This document shows, in pieces, positions 7,361-14,943 of a stretch of 64,000 bases of DNA. This stretch comes from a virus. The notes under the pieces were generated by a model. It made no database searches. It saw nothing but the letters and a program-made list of their open reading frames with translations, and was not told the DNA's origin. Made by a program: the position numbers and the translations under genes. The DNA lies in IMG/VR virus record IMGVR_UViG_3300025030_000038, positions 62,001 to 126,000 of that record; one strand, 5' to 3'. How positions within the stretch are numbered: the first letter of the stretch is position 1; every line of letters begins with the position of its first letter.

Positions 7361-7878
7361 TTGCGTGCCTTCACGGCAAGTTTCCGGAGGGCCGTGTAGA
7401 TGTTGGGCTGAAGAATCGAGTGTGGGGCTGATTTTCCAGTCTTCCATCGGGTAACGGTGGGCCGACTGACCCCAACCAGCTTGGCAAAATCAGCATCCGT
7501 GGTCTGGGTGATTTTCAGACCCAGTTGGACCGCAGTTTGGAAGTCGAACCTTGGCAGGTCATATATGGCCACATATATTGCCAGGGTGGGCTTGAGGCTA
7601 AGTGCAAACGTGACCACCATTGCCTCGATGTATTCCTCCAGCTCAATCCGTTCACGGAGGAACCCCAGCACCATCAATGCAGCTGGGGGCACCACCACAC
7701 CACGTTTCCACCGTCTGACATTAGGGAGGCTAGCGTCGAAAACCTTGGCGGCATCCTCATCCTTAAGGCAAAGGAAATCGCAGCCCCGTGTGAAAAGGTC
7801 TGTAAACTCCTCCACGGTTGGGTTATGGAGAGCCCCCAGTAGCAGGTTTCTCTCCCTCAAATGGTTGTCCAGACTCAT
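7357..7878 (-). CDS. Protein with two helix-turn-helix motifs
   Basis: Start set at ATG 7878 (MSLDNHLRERN), eight bases from the upstream gene. Two similar HTH segments are visible: one near residues 40-60 (DEDAAKVFDASLPNVRRWKRG) and one near 135-155 (DADFAKLVGVSRPTVTRWKTG). Both have the Xre/Cro form and both end in a W-K/R basic recognition helix. This suggests a DNA-binding regulator with tandem half-sites, though the target is unknown. Confidence 0.7.
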   Translation of the reverse strand: MSLDNHLRERNLLLGALHNPTVEEFTDLFTRGCDFLCLKDEDAAKVFDASLPNVRRWKRGVVVPPAALMVLGFLRERIELEEYIEAMVVTFALSLKPTLAIYVAIYDLPRFDFQTAVQLGLKITQTTDADFAKLVGVSRPTVTRWKTGKSAPHSILQPNIYTALRKLAVKARK

Positions 7879-7886
7879 ATCCCGAT

Positions 7887-8255
7887 TCACAAGAACACCT
7901 GTGTTTCTGGTTCCGGGGGGTCCGGCGGAATGGGCGGGAGACCCGCGATTTCTCGCATTCGGCCGAGGATCTGGTTGTCCAAGTAGCGGAGTCTTTCCTC
8001 CACAAGGGCATCCATGAGGATGTCGAGCACCCCAGGTATGTACCACTGAAACATGTATCCTGGGTCCGCACTCCAGGTGTAGGCAGTCGCCGTTGTGTAG
8101 TCGAAGTTGGCTGGGATAGCAACATACACTGCCTTGTCAGGAATCCTCGCGTCAACATCGAACCCAAACTCGTAGGCCCTCATCTGGCCCACGGTCCAGC
8201 CTTCAGGGTGGGGCCACCCGTACCACGCTGCCTGGAGTCCAATACTCCACGTCAT
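7887..8255 (-). CDS. Hypothetical protein (122 aa)
   Basis: The protein is rich in aromatic residues (WYGWPHPEGW) in its first 20 positions and ends in a proline-rich tail. A central segment is predicted helical. No known family. Its start overlaps the upstream stop by four bases. Confidence 0.65.
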   Translation of the reverse strand: MTWSIGLQAAWYGWPHPEGWTVGQMRAYEFGFDVDARIPDKAVYVAIPANFDYTTATAYTWSADPGYMFQWYIPGVLDILMDALVEERLRYLDNQILGRMREIAGLPPIPPDPPEPETQVFL

Positions 8256-8482
8256 TGCTTATTATCCACAGGAGGCATGATTTCCCAATCGTCGCACTCA
8301 AGCTCTTTGAGGCTGAATGAGGTGGGGCACCTGACGGTCCCGTTGTACCCCAACCGACCAGCTCGGAAGAACCAGCCATCTGCGTCGTAACCAATATTGT
8401 CATCTTCAACATAATGCCTGCTGGGACGATAAATGGTTTTGCCCGCACGAAGGGCTGGAATGAGATCGTTGATTTTTGCCAT
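8252..8482 (-). CDS. Hypothetical protein (76 aa)
   Basis: The pattern MAKINDLIPALRAGKTIYRPSRHY...FSLKELECDDWEI resembles the small phage proteins that open with a short helix and contain W(R)IR-like aromatic strands, known in annotations only as hypothetical. Placement three bases from the peptidase gene supports co-translation. Confidence 0.65.
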   Translation of the reverse strand: MAKINDLIPALRAGKTIYRPSRHYVEDDNIGYDADGWFFRAGRLGYNGTVRCPTSFSLKELECDDWEIMPPVDNKQ

Positions 8483-8485
8483 TGA

Positions 8486-9229
8486 CTACCTCTCGATCTC
8501 CAACAGAAATGGGGTTGGGTCCAGGAGGACCTTCGGACGCGCCTCTCCCTTACCCCACCACACGGCAGTTTTGGTCTCGGGTCCGTACAGTTCCAGGTGC
8601 AGCATCGTTGTGGGGAGTCCCTTGTCTTCCTTGAGCACCCGGGTTACCCAACCGATGATGTCTCCCGCCCGAACCCTTACTTCTTCCGGGAAGCCTCCCT
8701 TGCCACGTCGGTCGTAGAGATGACACATGTACTGGTTGGGCTTCACCTCACCGTAGAGGACCACTCCGGAGGCTCCCTTGACGAGAACCGCCTGGGTGTC
8801 CTGCCACCAGGGGGAATCGGCTTCCGGGCCTGTGAAGGGCTCTATGGCCACAACCATCCCATCCTCCACCGCATGTACCTCCTGGCCATCTTGGCAGTAC
8901 AGGTCCACACCTGTGTGGGTGTCATACTTACGGGGGGCCCCAAAGGCACCAGGATGGTCCCCCACAGGGATGTCTTGGAGGGGTGTGCCAGGAAGAGGCC
9001 AACACCAGTTCATTTGGGGTGACTCTGCAACCATTTTCCAAGGTGGTTGAACAACCAATATCCGAAATGGGACGTATCCCTCTGGAACCCAGCCTCGATT
9101 CCCTTTTGGACAAGTCGATACCCATCGTCTGGATGGATCTTCAGGAATCTCATCGTCCGAGACCCCCTCCAAAGGATCCGGACTCGGAGTGTCTGTCCAA
9201 ACGAAGAAGGGGTCATCGGAAAAAGACAC
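8486..9229 (-). CDS. M23-like metallopeptidase domain protein
   Basis: A GTG start at 9229 is chosen because it follows the promoter motif; the frame stays open further upstream through the promoter. Residues about 100-235 follow the M23 (lysostaphin-type) fold: THTGVDLYC supplies the H...D zinc ligands, MCHLYD the YxHL position, and MLHLELYG the final motif. The first His of the usual HxH is replaced by Met, so catalysis is doubtful while zinc binding could remain. A cell-wall or structural role is inferred. Confidence 0.7.
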   Translation of the reverse strand: MSFSDDPFFVWTDTPSPDPLEGVSDDEIPEDPSRRWVSTCPKGNRGWVPEGYVPFRILVVQPPWKMVAESPQMNWCWPLPGTPLQDIPVGDHPGAFGAPRKYDTHTGVDLYCQDGQEVHAVEDGMVVAIEPFTGPEADSPWWQDTQAVLVKGASGVVLYGEVKPNQYMCHLYDRRGKGGFPEEVRVRAGDIIGWVTRVLKEDKGLPTTMLHLELYGPETKTAVWWGKGEARPKVLLDPTPFLLEIER

Positions 9230-9240
9230 TGTCCTCAATA

Positions 9241-9278
9241 CCCTATCGGTACGGGAAGGCAACCTTTTAGAGAAATCG
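9241..9278 (-). promoter_or_regulatory. Phage promoter motif P1
   Basis: The minus strand reads CTCTAAAAGG, a 10-base gap, then CGTACCGATAGGG and TATTGAGGAC before the peptidase gene. It partly overlaps the 3' end of the upstream metalloprotease gene. It is one of sixteen copies with the same two blocks and spacing. Confidence 0.8.
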
Positions 9279-9743
9279 GTCCCTGGTCAAGAGGAAATCG
9301 AACAGCATCTGTTCAACCTCGCAGAATTGCTTGCCATGTGGGGAGCCCCCAAGCCACTCCTCATGGTGGATGTGGTGGGCAGTTTCGTGGATGATGGTGA
9401 CGACAGGGGCTTCCTGGGGGGCGTAGATGACCCGTCCTTGATACAGGCCCCCGCACCAGCTTCTATCCAGGCGGCGAACTTCCTTGATGATTTTGGTACC
9501 TACGGCCCGGCAGAGCATTGCAGAGAAGTCCGCGGATTCCTGAAATGAGTGCAGCCGCCAATCCTTACCGAGCTTCCGCCATTTCTTGGTAAACACCACT
9601 TCCAGTGCCCTACAGGCAGCATACTCCTGCTCAACGGCCTCTTGGGCAGCCGTGATCGCCATGTGCCCTGGGGGAAGCTCCCGACGAGCAACCTGTGCCC
9701 ATTCCAGGGGTGACTGAGCTGGTGTTCGGGTGGTGGCCAACAT
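9267..9743 (-). CDS. SprT-like zinc metalloprotease
   Basis: The ATG at 9743 lies one base after the upstream stop. Residues near 125 read IIHETAHHIHH, an HExxH metalloprotease motif, within a basic SprT-like arrangement: helical N-terminus, strand, HExxH helix, then HGKQFCEVEQML downstream. SprT-like domains cleave proteins near DNA or mature structural proteins in other systems. The substrate here is unknown. It is 158 residues, the usual size for a single SprT-like domain. Confidence 0.75.
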   Translation of the reverse strand: MLATTRTPAQSPLEWAQVARRELPPGHMAITAAQEAVEQEYAACRALEVVFTKKWRKLGKDWRLHSFQESADFSAMLCRAVGTKIIKEVRRLDRSWCGGLYQGRVIYAPQEAPVVTIIHETAHHIHHEEWLGGSPHGKQFCEVEQMLFDFLLTRDRFL

Positions 9744-9744
9744 A

Positions 9745-10122
9745 TTACAGGTCGCTTGGTCCAATGCTGGTTGTCGCCAGCCCACAACTACACACGGCTT
9801 CTTGTATGCACAACTTGGTGACCGGGGGATCCCAGATGTCTCGCTTCGGGTAGCCGTTGATCTTCTGCATCCATCCCCGGTAGGTCATCACCAGTCTGCG
9901 GATGACCTCCATGGTGTTGCCCAAGGATCCCGGGTCACAGGCGAGAACCTCAACAACCTCGTAGTCGTCGCTCACGCTACCGGCGAAGAATCCGGCACTT
10001 CCGTTCGTTGTGACGAAGTTCGGGCACACGACCCCGTAGTCCTCCCAGAACATCACCGTGTAGATCCGATCGAACCCCTTTTCCCGGAACCGGAAGACTT
10101 CGATCTCTCTGTCATGCTTCAT
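9745..10122 (-). CDS. Hypothetical protein (125 aa)
   Basis: First gene after promoter P2 with RBS GAGGATGGATAGAC before ATG 10122. The protein has alternating beta-like segments and a C-terminal Cys pair (CSCG). No family recognised. Confidence 0.7.
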   Translation of the reverse strand: MKHDREIEVFRFREKGFDRIYTVMFWEDYGVVCPNFVTTNGSAGFFAGSVSDDYEVVEVLACDPGSLGNTMEVIRRLVMTYRGWMQKINGYPKRDIWDPPVTKLCIQEAVCSCGLATTSIGPSDL

Positions 10123-10140
10123 GTCTATCCATCCTCAATA

Positions 10141-10171
10141 CCCCTATCGGCACGAGAGGGCTACTTTTTAC
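10141..10171 (-). promoter_or_regulatory. Phage promoter motif P2
   Basis: Minus strand: GTAAAAAGTAGCC, then CGTGCCGATAGGGG and TATTGAGGA ahead of the gene starting at 10122. The upstream block overlaps the stop codon of the gene ending at 10168. Confidence 0.8.
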
Positions 10172-10650
10172 GTCTTCACACCCAGCAACCAGAGGTCCGC
10201 GGTCTCCTTGGTTCGGAACATAGCCCACACCCGGCCCGCGTCCACGCACCACCATCCGTCGAGAGCATGCCGACTGTCTCGTGGGTTAGGGATGTATGAC
10301 CTACGAAGGGACGAACACTCCTGAAGCCGGTAGGGGGGAGTTAGGTCATCCCCCAGCTCATGGTTGAAGAACTTTTGGGCGACCGGCTGGAACTTGGGTT
10401 GCCCCACGTACCATGCCTCATAGTCCTGGCTGGTCAGCTTGACCGGGGCCGGGAGAGCAGGACCCGTCCGCATCTCCTTGAGGGCTGCGGGGAGGGCTCC
10501 GAACTCGAACTCCGCCGACCCCATGTAGTCGAACCGAAACACCCCATCAATGAGGCCCCGTGCGGGGGACCGTTCCCCCACAGGACGAAGCTCTACCCGC
10601 TGGACCAGATGCAATCGGCTGATGTCTTCCATGCTCATCGTCCTTTTCAA
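10168..10650 (-). CDS. Conserved phage hypothetical protein with MGSAEFEFGA motif
   Basis: Residues about 36-56 read GVFRFDYMGSAEFEFGALP, a motif I associate with a widespread but uncharacterised family in large phages. The C-terminal part (GWWCVDAGRVWAMFRTKETADLW) is beta rich. The start overlaps the NADAR gene stop by four bases, so the two are co-expressed from P3. Function unknown. Confidence 0.7.
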   Translation of the reverse strand: MKRTMSMEDISRLHLVQRVELRPVGERSPARGLIDGVFRFDYMGSAEFEFGALPAALKEMRTGPALPAPVKLTSQDYEAWYVGQPKFQPVAQKFFNHELGDDLTPPYRLQECSSLRRSYIPNPRDSRHALDGWWCVDAGRVWAMFRTKETADLWLLGVKT

Positions 10651-11282
10651 GAAATCGTCAATAAATCGGTAACGTCTACCACACCACTGGCCGGGTGGGA
10701 ACCGACAAACACCACAGGCTCGATGGGTTTTCCACCGAGCAGGAACCCCGAAATGTTGAGTGGCTGCACCACATTGGGGATCCCACTGGACCGAACGCGA
10801 TCCCTCAGCTGCATGAGAAGCTGTCCCAAGATGTTGACCCCGTTGAGGGCTTCCATTCCGCTGACAGGTTTTGCTCCCCAGAAGGCATCCTTCAATGAAA
10901 ACTCCACGATGTCCATGTTACCTGTGGACTCCAGCAAACCCACGAAAGTGCTGGGGTTCTGCACAAGCTTCACACACAAACACCACATCATGAAAGGCAC
11001 CCGTACATCATCCCAATCCGACCGGGACTGGCCCTCGTTGATGTGAGCCTTGGCACACCACTTGGCAGACATGGGGCTCTTGTGGTCGATGATTTCCTGT
11101 TGGACTTCGGGCAGATGGGGGAACCGCAGGGCCTGATAGAGAGCCTCTGTGGTCCGAATGCTGATCCCATTCACGACCAAGGGATACCCGCCCGCCATGT
11201 TGGACAGACCCCCGAAGGCCTCTTTGGTCTTACGGAAGACAGCACACTGGGAGGGGATGTAGGTGGTGGGTTCCAGGTTCAT
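10647..11282 (-). CDS. NADAR-domain protein (YbiA-like, ADP-ribose N-glycosidase family)
   Basis: The first 150 residues follow the NADAR pattern: AFGGLSNM near residue 19, TTEALYQALRFPH near 45, KSPMSAKWCAK near 70, a DD/FMMW segment, and a closing FWGA motif. NADAR proteins hydrolyse N-glycosidic bonds of riboflavin intermediates or remove ADP-ribose from nucleic acid bases; some act against DarT-type toxins. Here a role against ADP-ribosylating host defence is an inference. The C-terminal 60 residues look unrelated. Confidence 0.85.
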   Translation of the reverse strand: MNLEPTTYIPSQCAVFRKTKEAFGGLSNMAGGYPLVVNGISIRTTEALYQALRFPHLPEVQQEIIDHKSPMSAKWCAKAHINEGQSRSDWDDVRVPFMMWCLCVKLVQNPSTFVGLLESTGNMDIVEFSLKDAFWGAKPVSGMEALNGVNILGQLLMQLRDRVRSSGIPNVVQPLNISGFLLGGKPIEPVVFVGSHPASGVVDVTDLLTIS

Positions 11283-11297
11283 GATCTGTCCTCAATA

Positions 11298-11334
11298 CCT
11301 ATCGGCACGGTGGAACCAATTTTTAGGGGAATCG
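11298..11334 (-). promoter_or_regulatory. Phage promoter motif P3 (divergent partner of P4)
   Basis: Minus strand: CCCTAAAAATTGG, then CGTGCCGATAGG and TATTGAGGACAG before the NADAR start at 11282. It faces away from P4, about 15 bases distant. Confidence 0.82.
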
Positions 11335-11348
11335 GTCCCCGGGGCATT

Positions 11349-11390
11349 TTTCACTAAAAGTTACCCCCCTCCGTGCCGATAGAGGGTAAG
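11349..11390 (+). promoter_or_regulatory. Phage promoter motif P4 (plus strand)
   Basis: Plus strand: CACTAAAAGTTAC, then CGTGCCGATAGAGGG and AAGGAATACGAC before ATG 11400. It is the only copy on the plus strand and sits ahead of the only rightward operon in this region, which shows that the motif is directional. Confidence 0.82.
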
Positions 11391-11399
11391 GAATACGAC

Positions 11400-11681
11400 A
11401 TGAGATCCGCCTTGATCGGCCAAGCTTACTACATCTTCGTTGCCGCCCGACTGGCCCGACGACAGCTGCCAGGGTACTACCTCACTGAAGAGGAGGCGGA
11501 GAGTGTGCGCAGCCGTACCCCCAACGCCTACATTAGCAGTATTCATGTGGTCAGCTACGACAATGGGAGGACCTTCCACCGGATCACCGTTGCGGGGGAG
11601 TCCGAGCAGGCCCTGGTAATCAACCGGGAAACGGCCCCCGTTGTGACTCCCACCTACATCACGCAGGATGGAATCTGGTAA
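11400..11681 (+). CDS. Hypothetical protein (93 aa)
   Basis: Start at ATG 11400 follows AAGGAATACGAC after promoter P4. The protein has a helical start (ALIGQAYYIFVAARLARRQLP), a charged stretch, and a beta-like C-terminus. It is unrecognised and is the first gene of a four-gene rightward operon. Confidence 0.7.
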   Translation: MRSALIGQAYYIFVAARLARRQLPGYYLTEEEAESVRSRTPNAYISSIHVVSYDNGRTFHRITVAGESEQALVINRETAPVVTPTYITQDGIW

Positions 11682-11998
11682 TGGATTGTGGGCTAGACCA
11701 ATCGATCGATGAGGACCGGTGGGTAAAAGAGAACCCAGTGTATTGTCCTGTCCCATGGTGCAACGCCCACAAAATGAGGCGTTTTCGTTGTGGGGATGCT
11801 GAAGGGGACTTCGTGGGCATCCATGTGGCCAGAATGGCCTATGTGGGACGCTTCACTGCCATTGAGAAGCGGCGGGCAAAGGATTTCCGGGAAGGTGGGG
11901 TAACCAATCCCGAGTTGAGTGCTGGGATGGTTCGCATGCTCCAGGACTGGGTCGATGTCGGGTTACTTCCCGGTCGCAAAGGTAGGAGGAAGGTATGA
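11681..11998 (+). CDS. Hypothetical protein (105 aa)
   Basis: It begins on the last base of the preceding stop (TAATG). CPVPWCNAHKMRRFRCG could form part of a zinc site, and the end is basic (GRKGRRKV). A role with nucleic acid is possible but unproven. Confidence 0.65.
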   Translation: MDCGLDQSIDEDRWVKENPVYCPVPWCNAHKMRRFRCGDAEGDFVGIHVARMAYVGRFTAIEKRRAKDFREGGVTNPELSAGMVRMLQDWVDVGLLPGRKGRRKV

Positions 11999-12408
11999 AG
12001 ATCACCGTTGTGGCCCCCAATGAGCCCGACAGACTTGGACCCTCGGTCCCACCTTTTCGATACCATCTGGACGCTGTTGTGGCCTACATGTTGGCACATG
12101 GGCGCCCAAGAATCCGTCTGGTCCAATTCTCTGAGACGGTGTATTGGGCTGTTGAGGGCAGCCATCGGCTTGCCGCTGCCCAGGAACTTGGGCTAATCCC
12201 CGAGTTTGTGGTGATGACCGGAAAATTCCTTACTTCTCAAGAATACGGGAATGACTATAACGCTTGGGGGGAAGACCACTTAGTGACCCCCAAGGAGTTT
12301 ATCTTCAATGTAGGCCGTCCCAGTGGCAGGTCCTACGAATTCGATGCCTCTGTTCTTGTTGCCAGATCCCCAAAGACCTGTAGTGGAGCCGAAGCCCCAT
12401 GCCAGTGA
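11995..12408 (+). CDS. ParB/Srx-like domain protein
   Basis: The 137-residue protein contains AVEGSHRLAAAQELGLIPEF near residue 58, matching the GxHR helix of the ParB/sulfiredoxin fold that binds a nucleotide or DNA. Only this core is clear; no HTH domain follows. It overlaps both neighbours. Such stand-alone ParB-like proteins are frequent in phages, with mostly unknown roles. Confidence 0.7.
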   Translation: MKITVVAPNEPDRLGPSVPPFRYHLDAVVAYMLAHGRPRIRLVQFSETVYWAVEGSHRLAAAQELGLIPEFVVMTGKFLTSQEYGNDYNAWGEDHLVTPKEFIFNVGRPSGRSYEFDASVLVARSPKTCSGAEAPCQ

Positions 12409-13115
12409 AGTGCTACGTCCCTAGCTGTTCCTCACCGGCAGGCCCCGGGATGGGCCCTTGGGTGCCCTTCTGTGCCAAGCACTGGTTCGCCTGCCCCTGG
12501 GAAGTCCGGGAGCCCCTGTTCCGCTTCTACCGGGCACCACCTGCCAGCAAAGAGGATGATTGGGAGAACCCCTTGCAGGATTCTTGGGTGGGTGCAGTAA
12601 TGACTGCCCTTGTTGAGCTTGGCGTCAAGATACGGATCCTTCTATTGGACATCGATGGGGTCCTAAATTCCCACGGACATTGGGCCCGCCGTAGCCCAGA
12701 GCTACGGGCCATTGAAGAAGCCAGCGTGATCCGGGGCGGTACCGACCCAGCCTGTATGGCGCATCTCAATGAGATCGTGTCCAGGACCAGTTGCTTGGTT
12801 GTTCTCAGCAGCACAATCCGAAGGTTCGAGACCTTGGAAGACCTCCAGAGTCACTTCAACCAATATGGGTTCGTGGGGACGTTATTGGACCGCACCCCCT
12901 ACATCAACGAGAGCCGGTGTAGGGGGCGGGAAATTGACATGTGGTTGAAGGCCCATCCCGAGGTGGCATCTTTTGCCATCTTGGACGATGAGGGGGACAT
13001 GGATCCCCACCTGGACAAGTGGGTCAAGACCAGCATGCACAAGGAGGGACTGGAACGGGGGCATATCGAGAGGGTATGTACCCTACTTGGAGTTCCCGCC
13101 GTTCCCGTCAAGTAG
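12399..13115 (+). CDS. HAD-family hydrolase with N-terminal cysteine domain
   Basis: Residues about 78-235 form a HAD domain of the type found with RNA-repair proteins: LLLDIDGVLNS (nucleophile Asp and acid/base Asp), VVLSSTIRRF (motif II Ser), RGREIDMWL, and AILDDEGDM (acidic motif III/IV). The N-terminal 50 residues have clustered Cys and His (CYVPSC, PFCAKHW, CPW) that may bind zinc. A nucleic-acid 5' or 3' phosphatase function is plausible for this family, but the substrate is unknown. Its end overlaps the convergent gene by eight bases. Confidence 0.75.
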   Translation: MPVKCYVPSCSSPAGPGMGPWVPFCAKHWFACPWEVREPLFRFYRAPPASKEDDWENPLQDSWVGAVMTALVELGVKIRILLLDIDGVLNSHGHWARRSPELRAIEEASVIRGGTDPACMAHLNEIVSRTSCLVVLSSTIRRFETLEDLQSHFNQYGFVGTLLDRTPYINESRCRGREIDMWLKAHPEVASFAILDDEGDMDPHLDKWVKTSMHKEGLERGHIERVCTLLGVPAVPVK

Positions 13116-13470
13116 GCCTTAACGCAGGTGGGCGTGGGATGGGATATGAGGGGCGTTCAATAACCCGACAAGGAGCCACGGTCCTTATGGGGGGACCATT
13201 CTCATGTCGCTCAATCTGCTGGCGACCACACCGCAAGCAATAGCTCACGGCCAGGGACTTGATTGGGATGAGCATGACAGTAACTGTGTCCTCGATGCCA
13301 GGGCTATCTTCATTCAGGTGTATCTGAGGCTCGCGCTGTTCCCTCTCCACCGGAGCCACCGTACACAACTGACCTGATTCAACCTTAGGACGCATTGAGT
13401 TCCCGTGTGGCCGGAACTTAACCGTCAGCCCAGCCTTGAGGTCCGCAATGTATAGCGTTGCCCATCCCAT
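13108..13470 (-). CDS. Partial S24/S26-like domain protein
   Basis: Residues 14-40 read TVKFRPHGNSMRPKVESGQ and then LCTVAPV, closely matching the N-terminal half of phage S24 peptidases (GxSM with the nucleophile Ser). The second half does not continue that fold: the GD-V and Lys region is absent, and a CxxC pair (CLRCGRQQ) and proline-rich tail appear instead. It may be a truncated or rebuilt peptidase. It is convergent with the HAD gene. Confidence 0.55.
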   Translation of the reverse strand: MGWATLYIADLKAGLTVKFRPHGNSMRPKVESGQLCTVAPVEREQREPQIHLNEDSPGIEDTVTVMLIPIKSLAVSYCLRCGRQQIERHENGPPIRTVAPCRVIERPSYPIPRPPALRPT

Positions 13471-13473
13471 GGC

Positions 13474-14283
13474 CTATACCCGTACATGGCGATCATTTCG
13501 CCTCCCCACACGTCTAGATTTGATTCCCGGTCTTACCTGGGAGGAGGGGGCCAGTCGCGTCACATATCGAAGCTGATTCTTGTTCTCGGAGACAAACTGA
13601 AACGCATCTGCATAGTGCTCCATTTCCTCGTCTTGTCGGAGTTCCTCGATGGCCCGACGAATCCTGTGTCTAACGAAACCCTGGGAGACGTTCAGCCCAT
13701 GGATGGCATTCAACTGCCGGGCTACCTCTGTCTGGCAGGTTGTCTCATACAATAGAGCCAGAATCCACCCGTCTATTGGGTCCTTGAAAAATCCCCCGAG
13801 CTTTTCCTTGTCCTTCAGAGAAAGTTTGGGGACCTGTATGGCGTACTCAAGTCGTTCAAGTGCCCTAAAGAGTCGGTAATGGATTGAGGGTTGGGAGATG
13901 CCGAAGTATTCGGCCATGGCCGCTTGCTTGACCGGCTGGAAGAAGTACATGTCAATCATCTCCGCCTCATCCTGAGGAATGAGCTTCAGAGCTTTCTTGA
14001 CCTTCTGCCACAGTTCCCGGTCCCCCGTATTGGCCGGTAGGTAACCGGCTTGGGACATGAGGGCTCGAATGATGGGGTTTCCAGGGATCCCGAGGAACTC
14101 CCCCCAATCCTCCCATTGTCCCTTGTATGCCTCCTCTGGTTTGATTGGCATATCCTTTAGGGCACCGGAACGGACAAGACCCTGATAGGTGTTTCGATGG
14201 GATAGCTTGACGGATAGGACAATCCGTTTGGCCTTAGAGTAAGAGATGAACTTCTTTTTTGGCACAGGGGATGTTACCCTCAT
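13474..14283 (-). CDS. Sigma-like HTH protein with integrase-repeat-type N-terminus
   Basis: Residues about 12-65 (ISYSKAKRIVLSVKL... then IPxxP-like spacing and WEDWGEFLG) resemble the integrase repeat unit that often pairs with DNA-binding proteins. Residues about 95-150 resemble sigma region 4: a helical block then MAEYFGISQPSIHYRLFRALERL. A second HTH-like segment lies near 185-215 (TEVARQLN...VRHRIRRAIEEL). The protein could direct transcription from the repeated promoter motif, but this is inference. It lies just upstream of a tRNA cluster on the same strand. Confidence 0.6.
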   Translation of the reverse strand: MRVTSPVPKKKFISYSKAKRIVLSVKLSHRNTYQGLVRSGALKDMPIKPEEAYKGQWEDWGEFLGIPGNPIIRALMSQAGYLPANTGDRELWQKVKKALKLIPQDEAEMIDMYFFQPVKQAAMAEYFGISQPSIHYRLFRALERLEYAIQVPKLSLKDKEKLGGFFKDPIDGWILALLYETTCQTEVARQLNAIHGLNVSQGFVRHRIRRAIEELRQDEEMEHYADAFQFVSENKNQLRYVTRLAPSSQVRPGIKSRRVGRRNDRHVRV

Positions 14284-14286
14284 TTG

Positions 14287-14357
14287 AGCGGCGTGCGAAA
14301 CTCGAATTCGCTTCTCCGGGTTGGAAGCCCGGGGCCCAGCCTATAGACCAACGCCGC
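14287..14357 (-). tRNA. tRNA-Gly(UCC)
   Basis: Acceptor GCGGCGT/ACGCCGC, anticodon stem CCGGG/CCCGG with loop CTTCCAA (anticodon UCC, reading GGA), and T-arm GCGAA-TTCGAGT-TTCGC. It lies three bases downstream of the sigma-like gene's start codon on the minus strand side. No CCA is encoded. Confidence 0.88.
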
Positions 14358-14369
14358 AAGAAAACAGAG

Positions 14370-14441
14370 AGCGGGAGAGGGAGCTCGAATCCCCGACCTG
14401 TGCGATGGCGACGCACCGCTCTACCACTGAGCTACTCCCGC
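14370..14441 (-). tRNA. tRNA-Gly(GCC)
   Basis: Acceptor GCGGGAG/CTCCCGC, anticodon stem GTGCG/CGCAC with loop TCGCCAT (anticodon GCC), and T-arm GGGGA-TTCGAGC-TCCCT. Second member of the Gly/Arg cluster. Confidence 0.9.
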
Positions 14442-14521
14442 ATATTGGTACGCGCGCTCCGCGCTGCGGTACCTTCGGGATGTTGTCGTTCTGTGGTTTT
14501 CATCGTTTCGTCTTTCGTTTG

Positions 14522-14596
14522 CGTGTACGACAGGGATCGAACCTGTGACCTTGGGCTTCGGAGGCCCCTGCTCTAATCCAACTGAGCTACGCACAC
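14522..14596 (-). tRNA. tRNA-Arg(CCG)
   Basis: Acceptor GTGTGCG/CGTACAC with one G-U pair, anticodon loop CTCCGAA (anticodon CCG, reading CGG), and T-arm ACAGG-TTCGATC-CCTGT. The outermost anticodon-stem pair is mismatched (G-A). Confidence 0.87.
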
Positions 14597-14601
14597 ATTG
14601 G

Positions 14602-14674
14602 CGCGTCTGAGAGGACTTGAACCTCTAACACCTGCATTCGTAGTGCAGTGCTCTATCCATTGAGCTACAGACGC
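14602..14674 (-). tRNA. tRNA-Arg(ACG)
   Basis: Acceptor GCGTCTG/CAGACGC, anticodon stem CTGCA/TGCAG with loop CTACGAA (anticodon ACG), and T-arm AGAGG-TTCAAGT-CCTCT. Reading of CGC and CGA would depend on host TadA converting A34 to inosine. Confidence 0.9.
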
Positions 14675-14709
14675 ATGTACAGCTGCGTTTGGGCCAACTA
14701 CCTGTCTGG

Positions 14710-14782
14710 CATCCCTGGCTAGACTCGAACTAGCGTCCTGTCCTTAGGAGGAACCCGCTCTGTCCAGTTGAGCTACAGGGAC
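14710..14782 (-). tRNA. tRNA-Arg(CCU)
   Basis: Acceptor GTCCCTG/CAGGGAT with a G-U end pair, anticodon loop CTCCTAA (anticodon CCU, reading AGG), and T-arm GCTAG-TTCGAGT-CTAGC. It is the promoter-proximal tRNA of this cluster. Confidence 0.88.
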
Positions 14783-14943
14783 GGACAATCAGGTGGTTGG
14801 CCTAATACGCCGTCGTCGCTGCACACGCCCGCAACCTCGCGCCAGCGTTCCGCCGTCACGTCCGTGGGTTGTCGTCTTGGTGTACATCGAGAAGCTCATG
14901 GTGAGTAGTTGAGAGTATAGCTTAGCTATTGCGTTCAGTGGTG

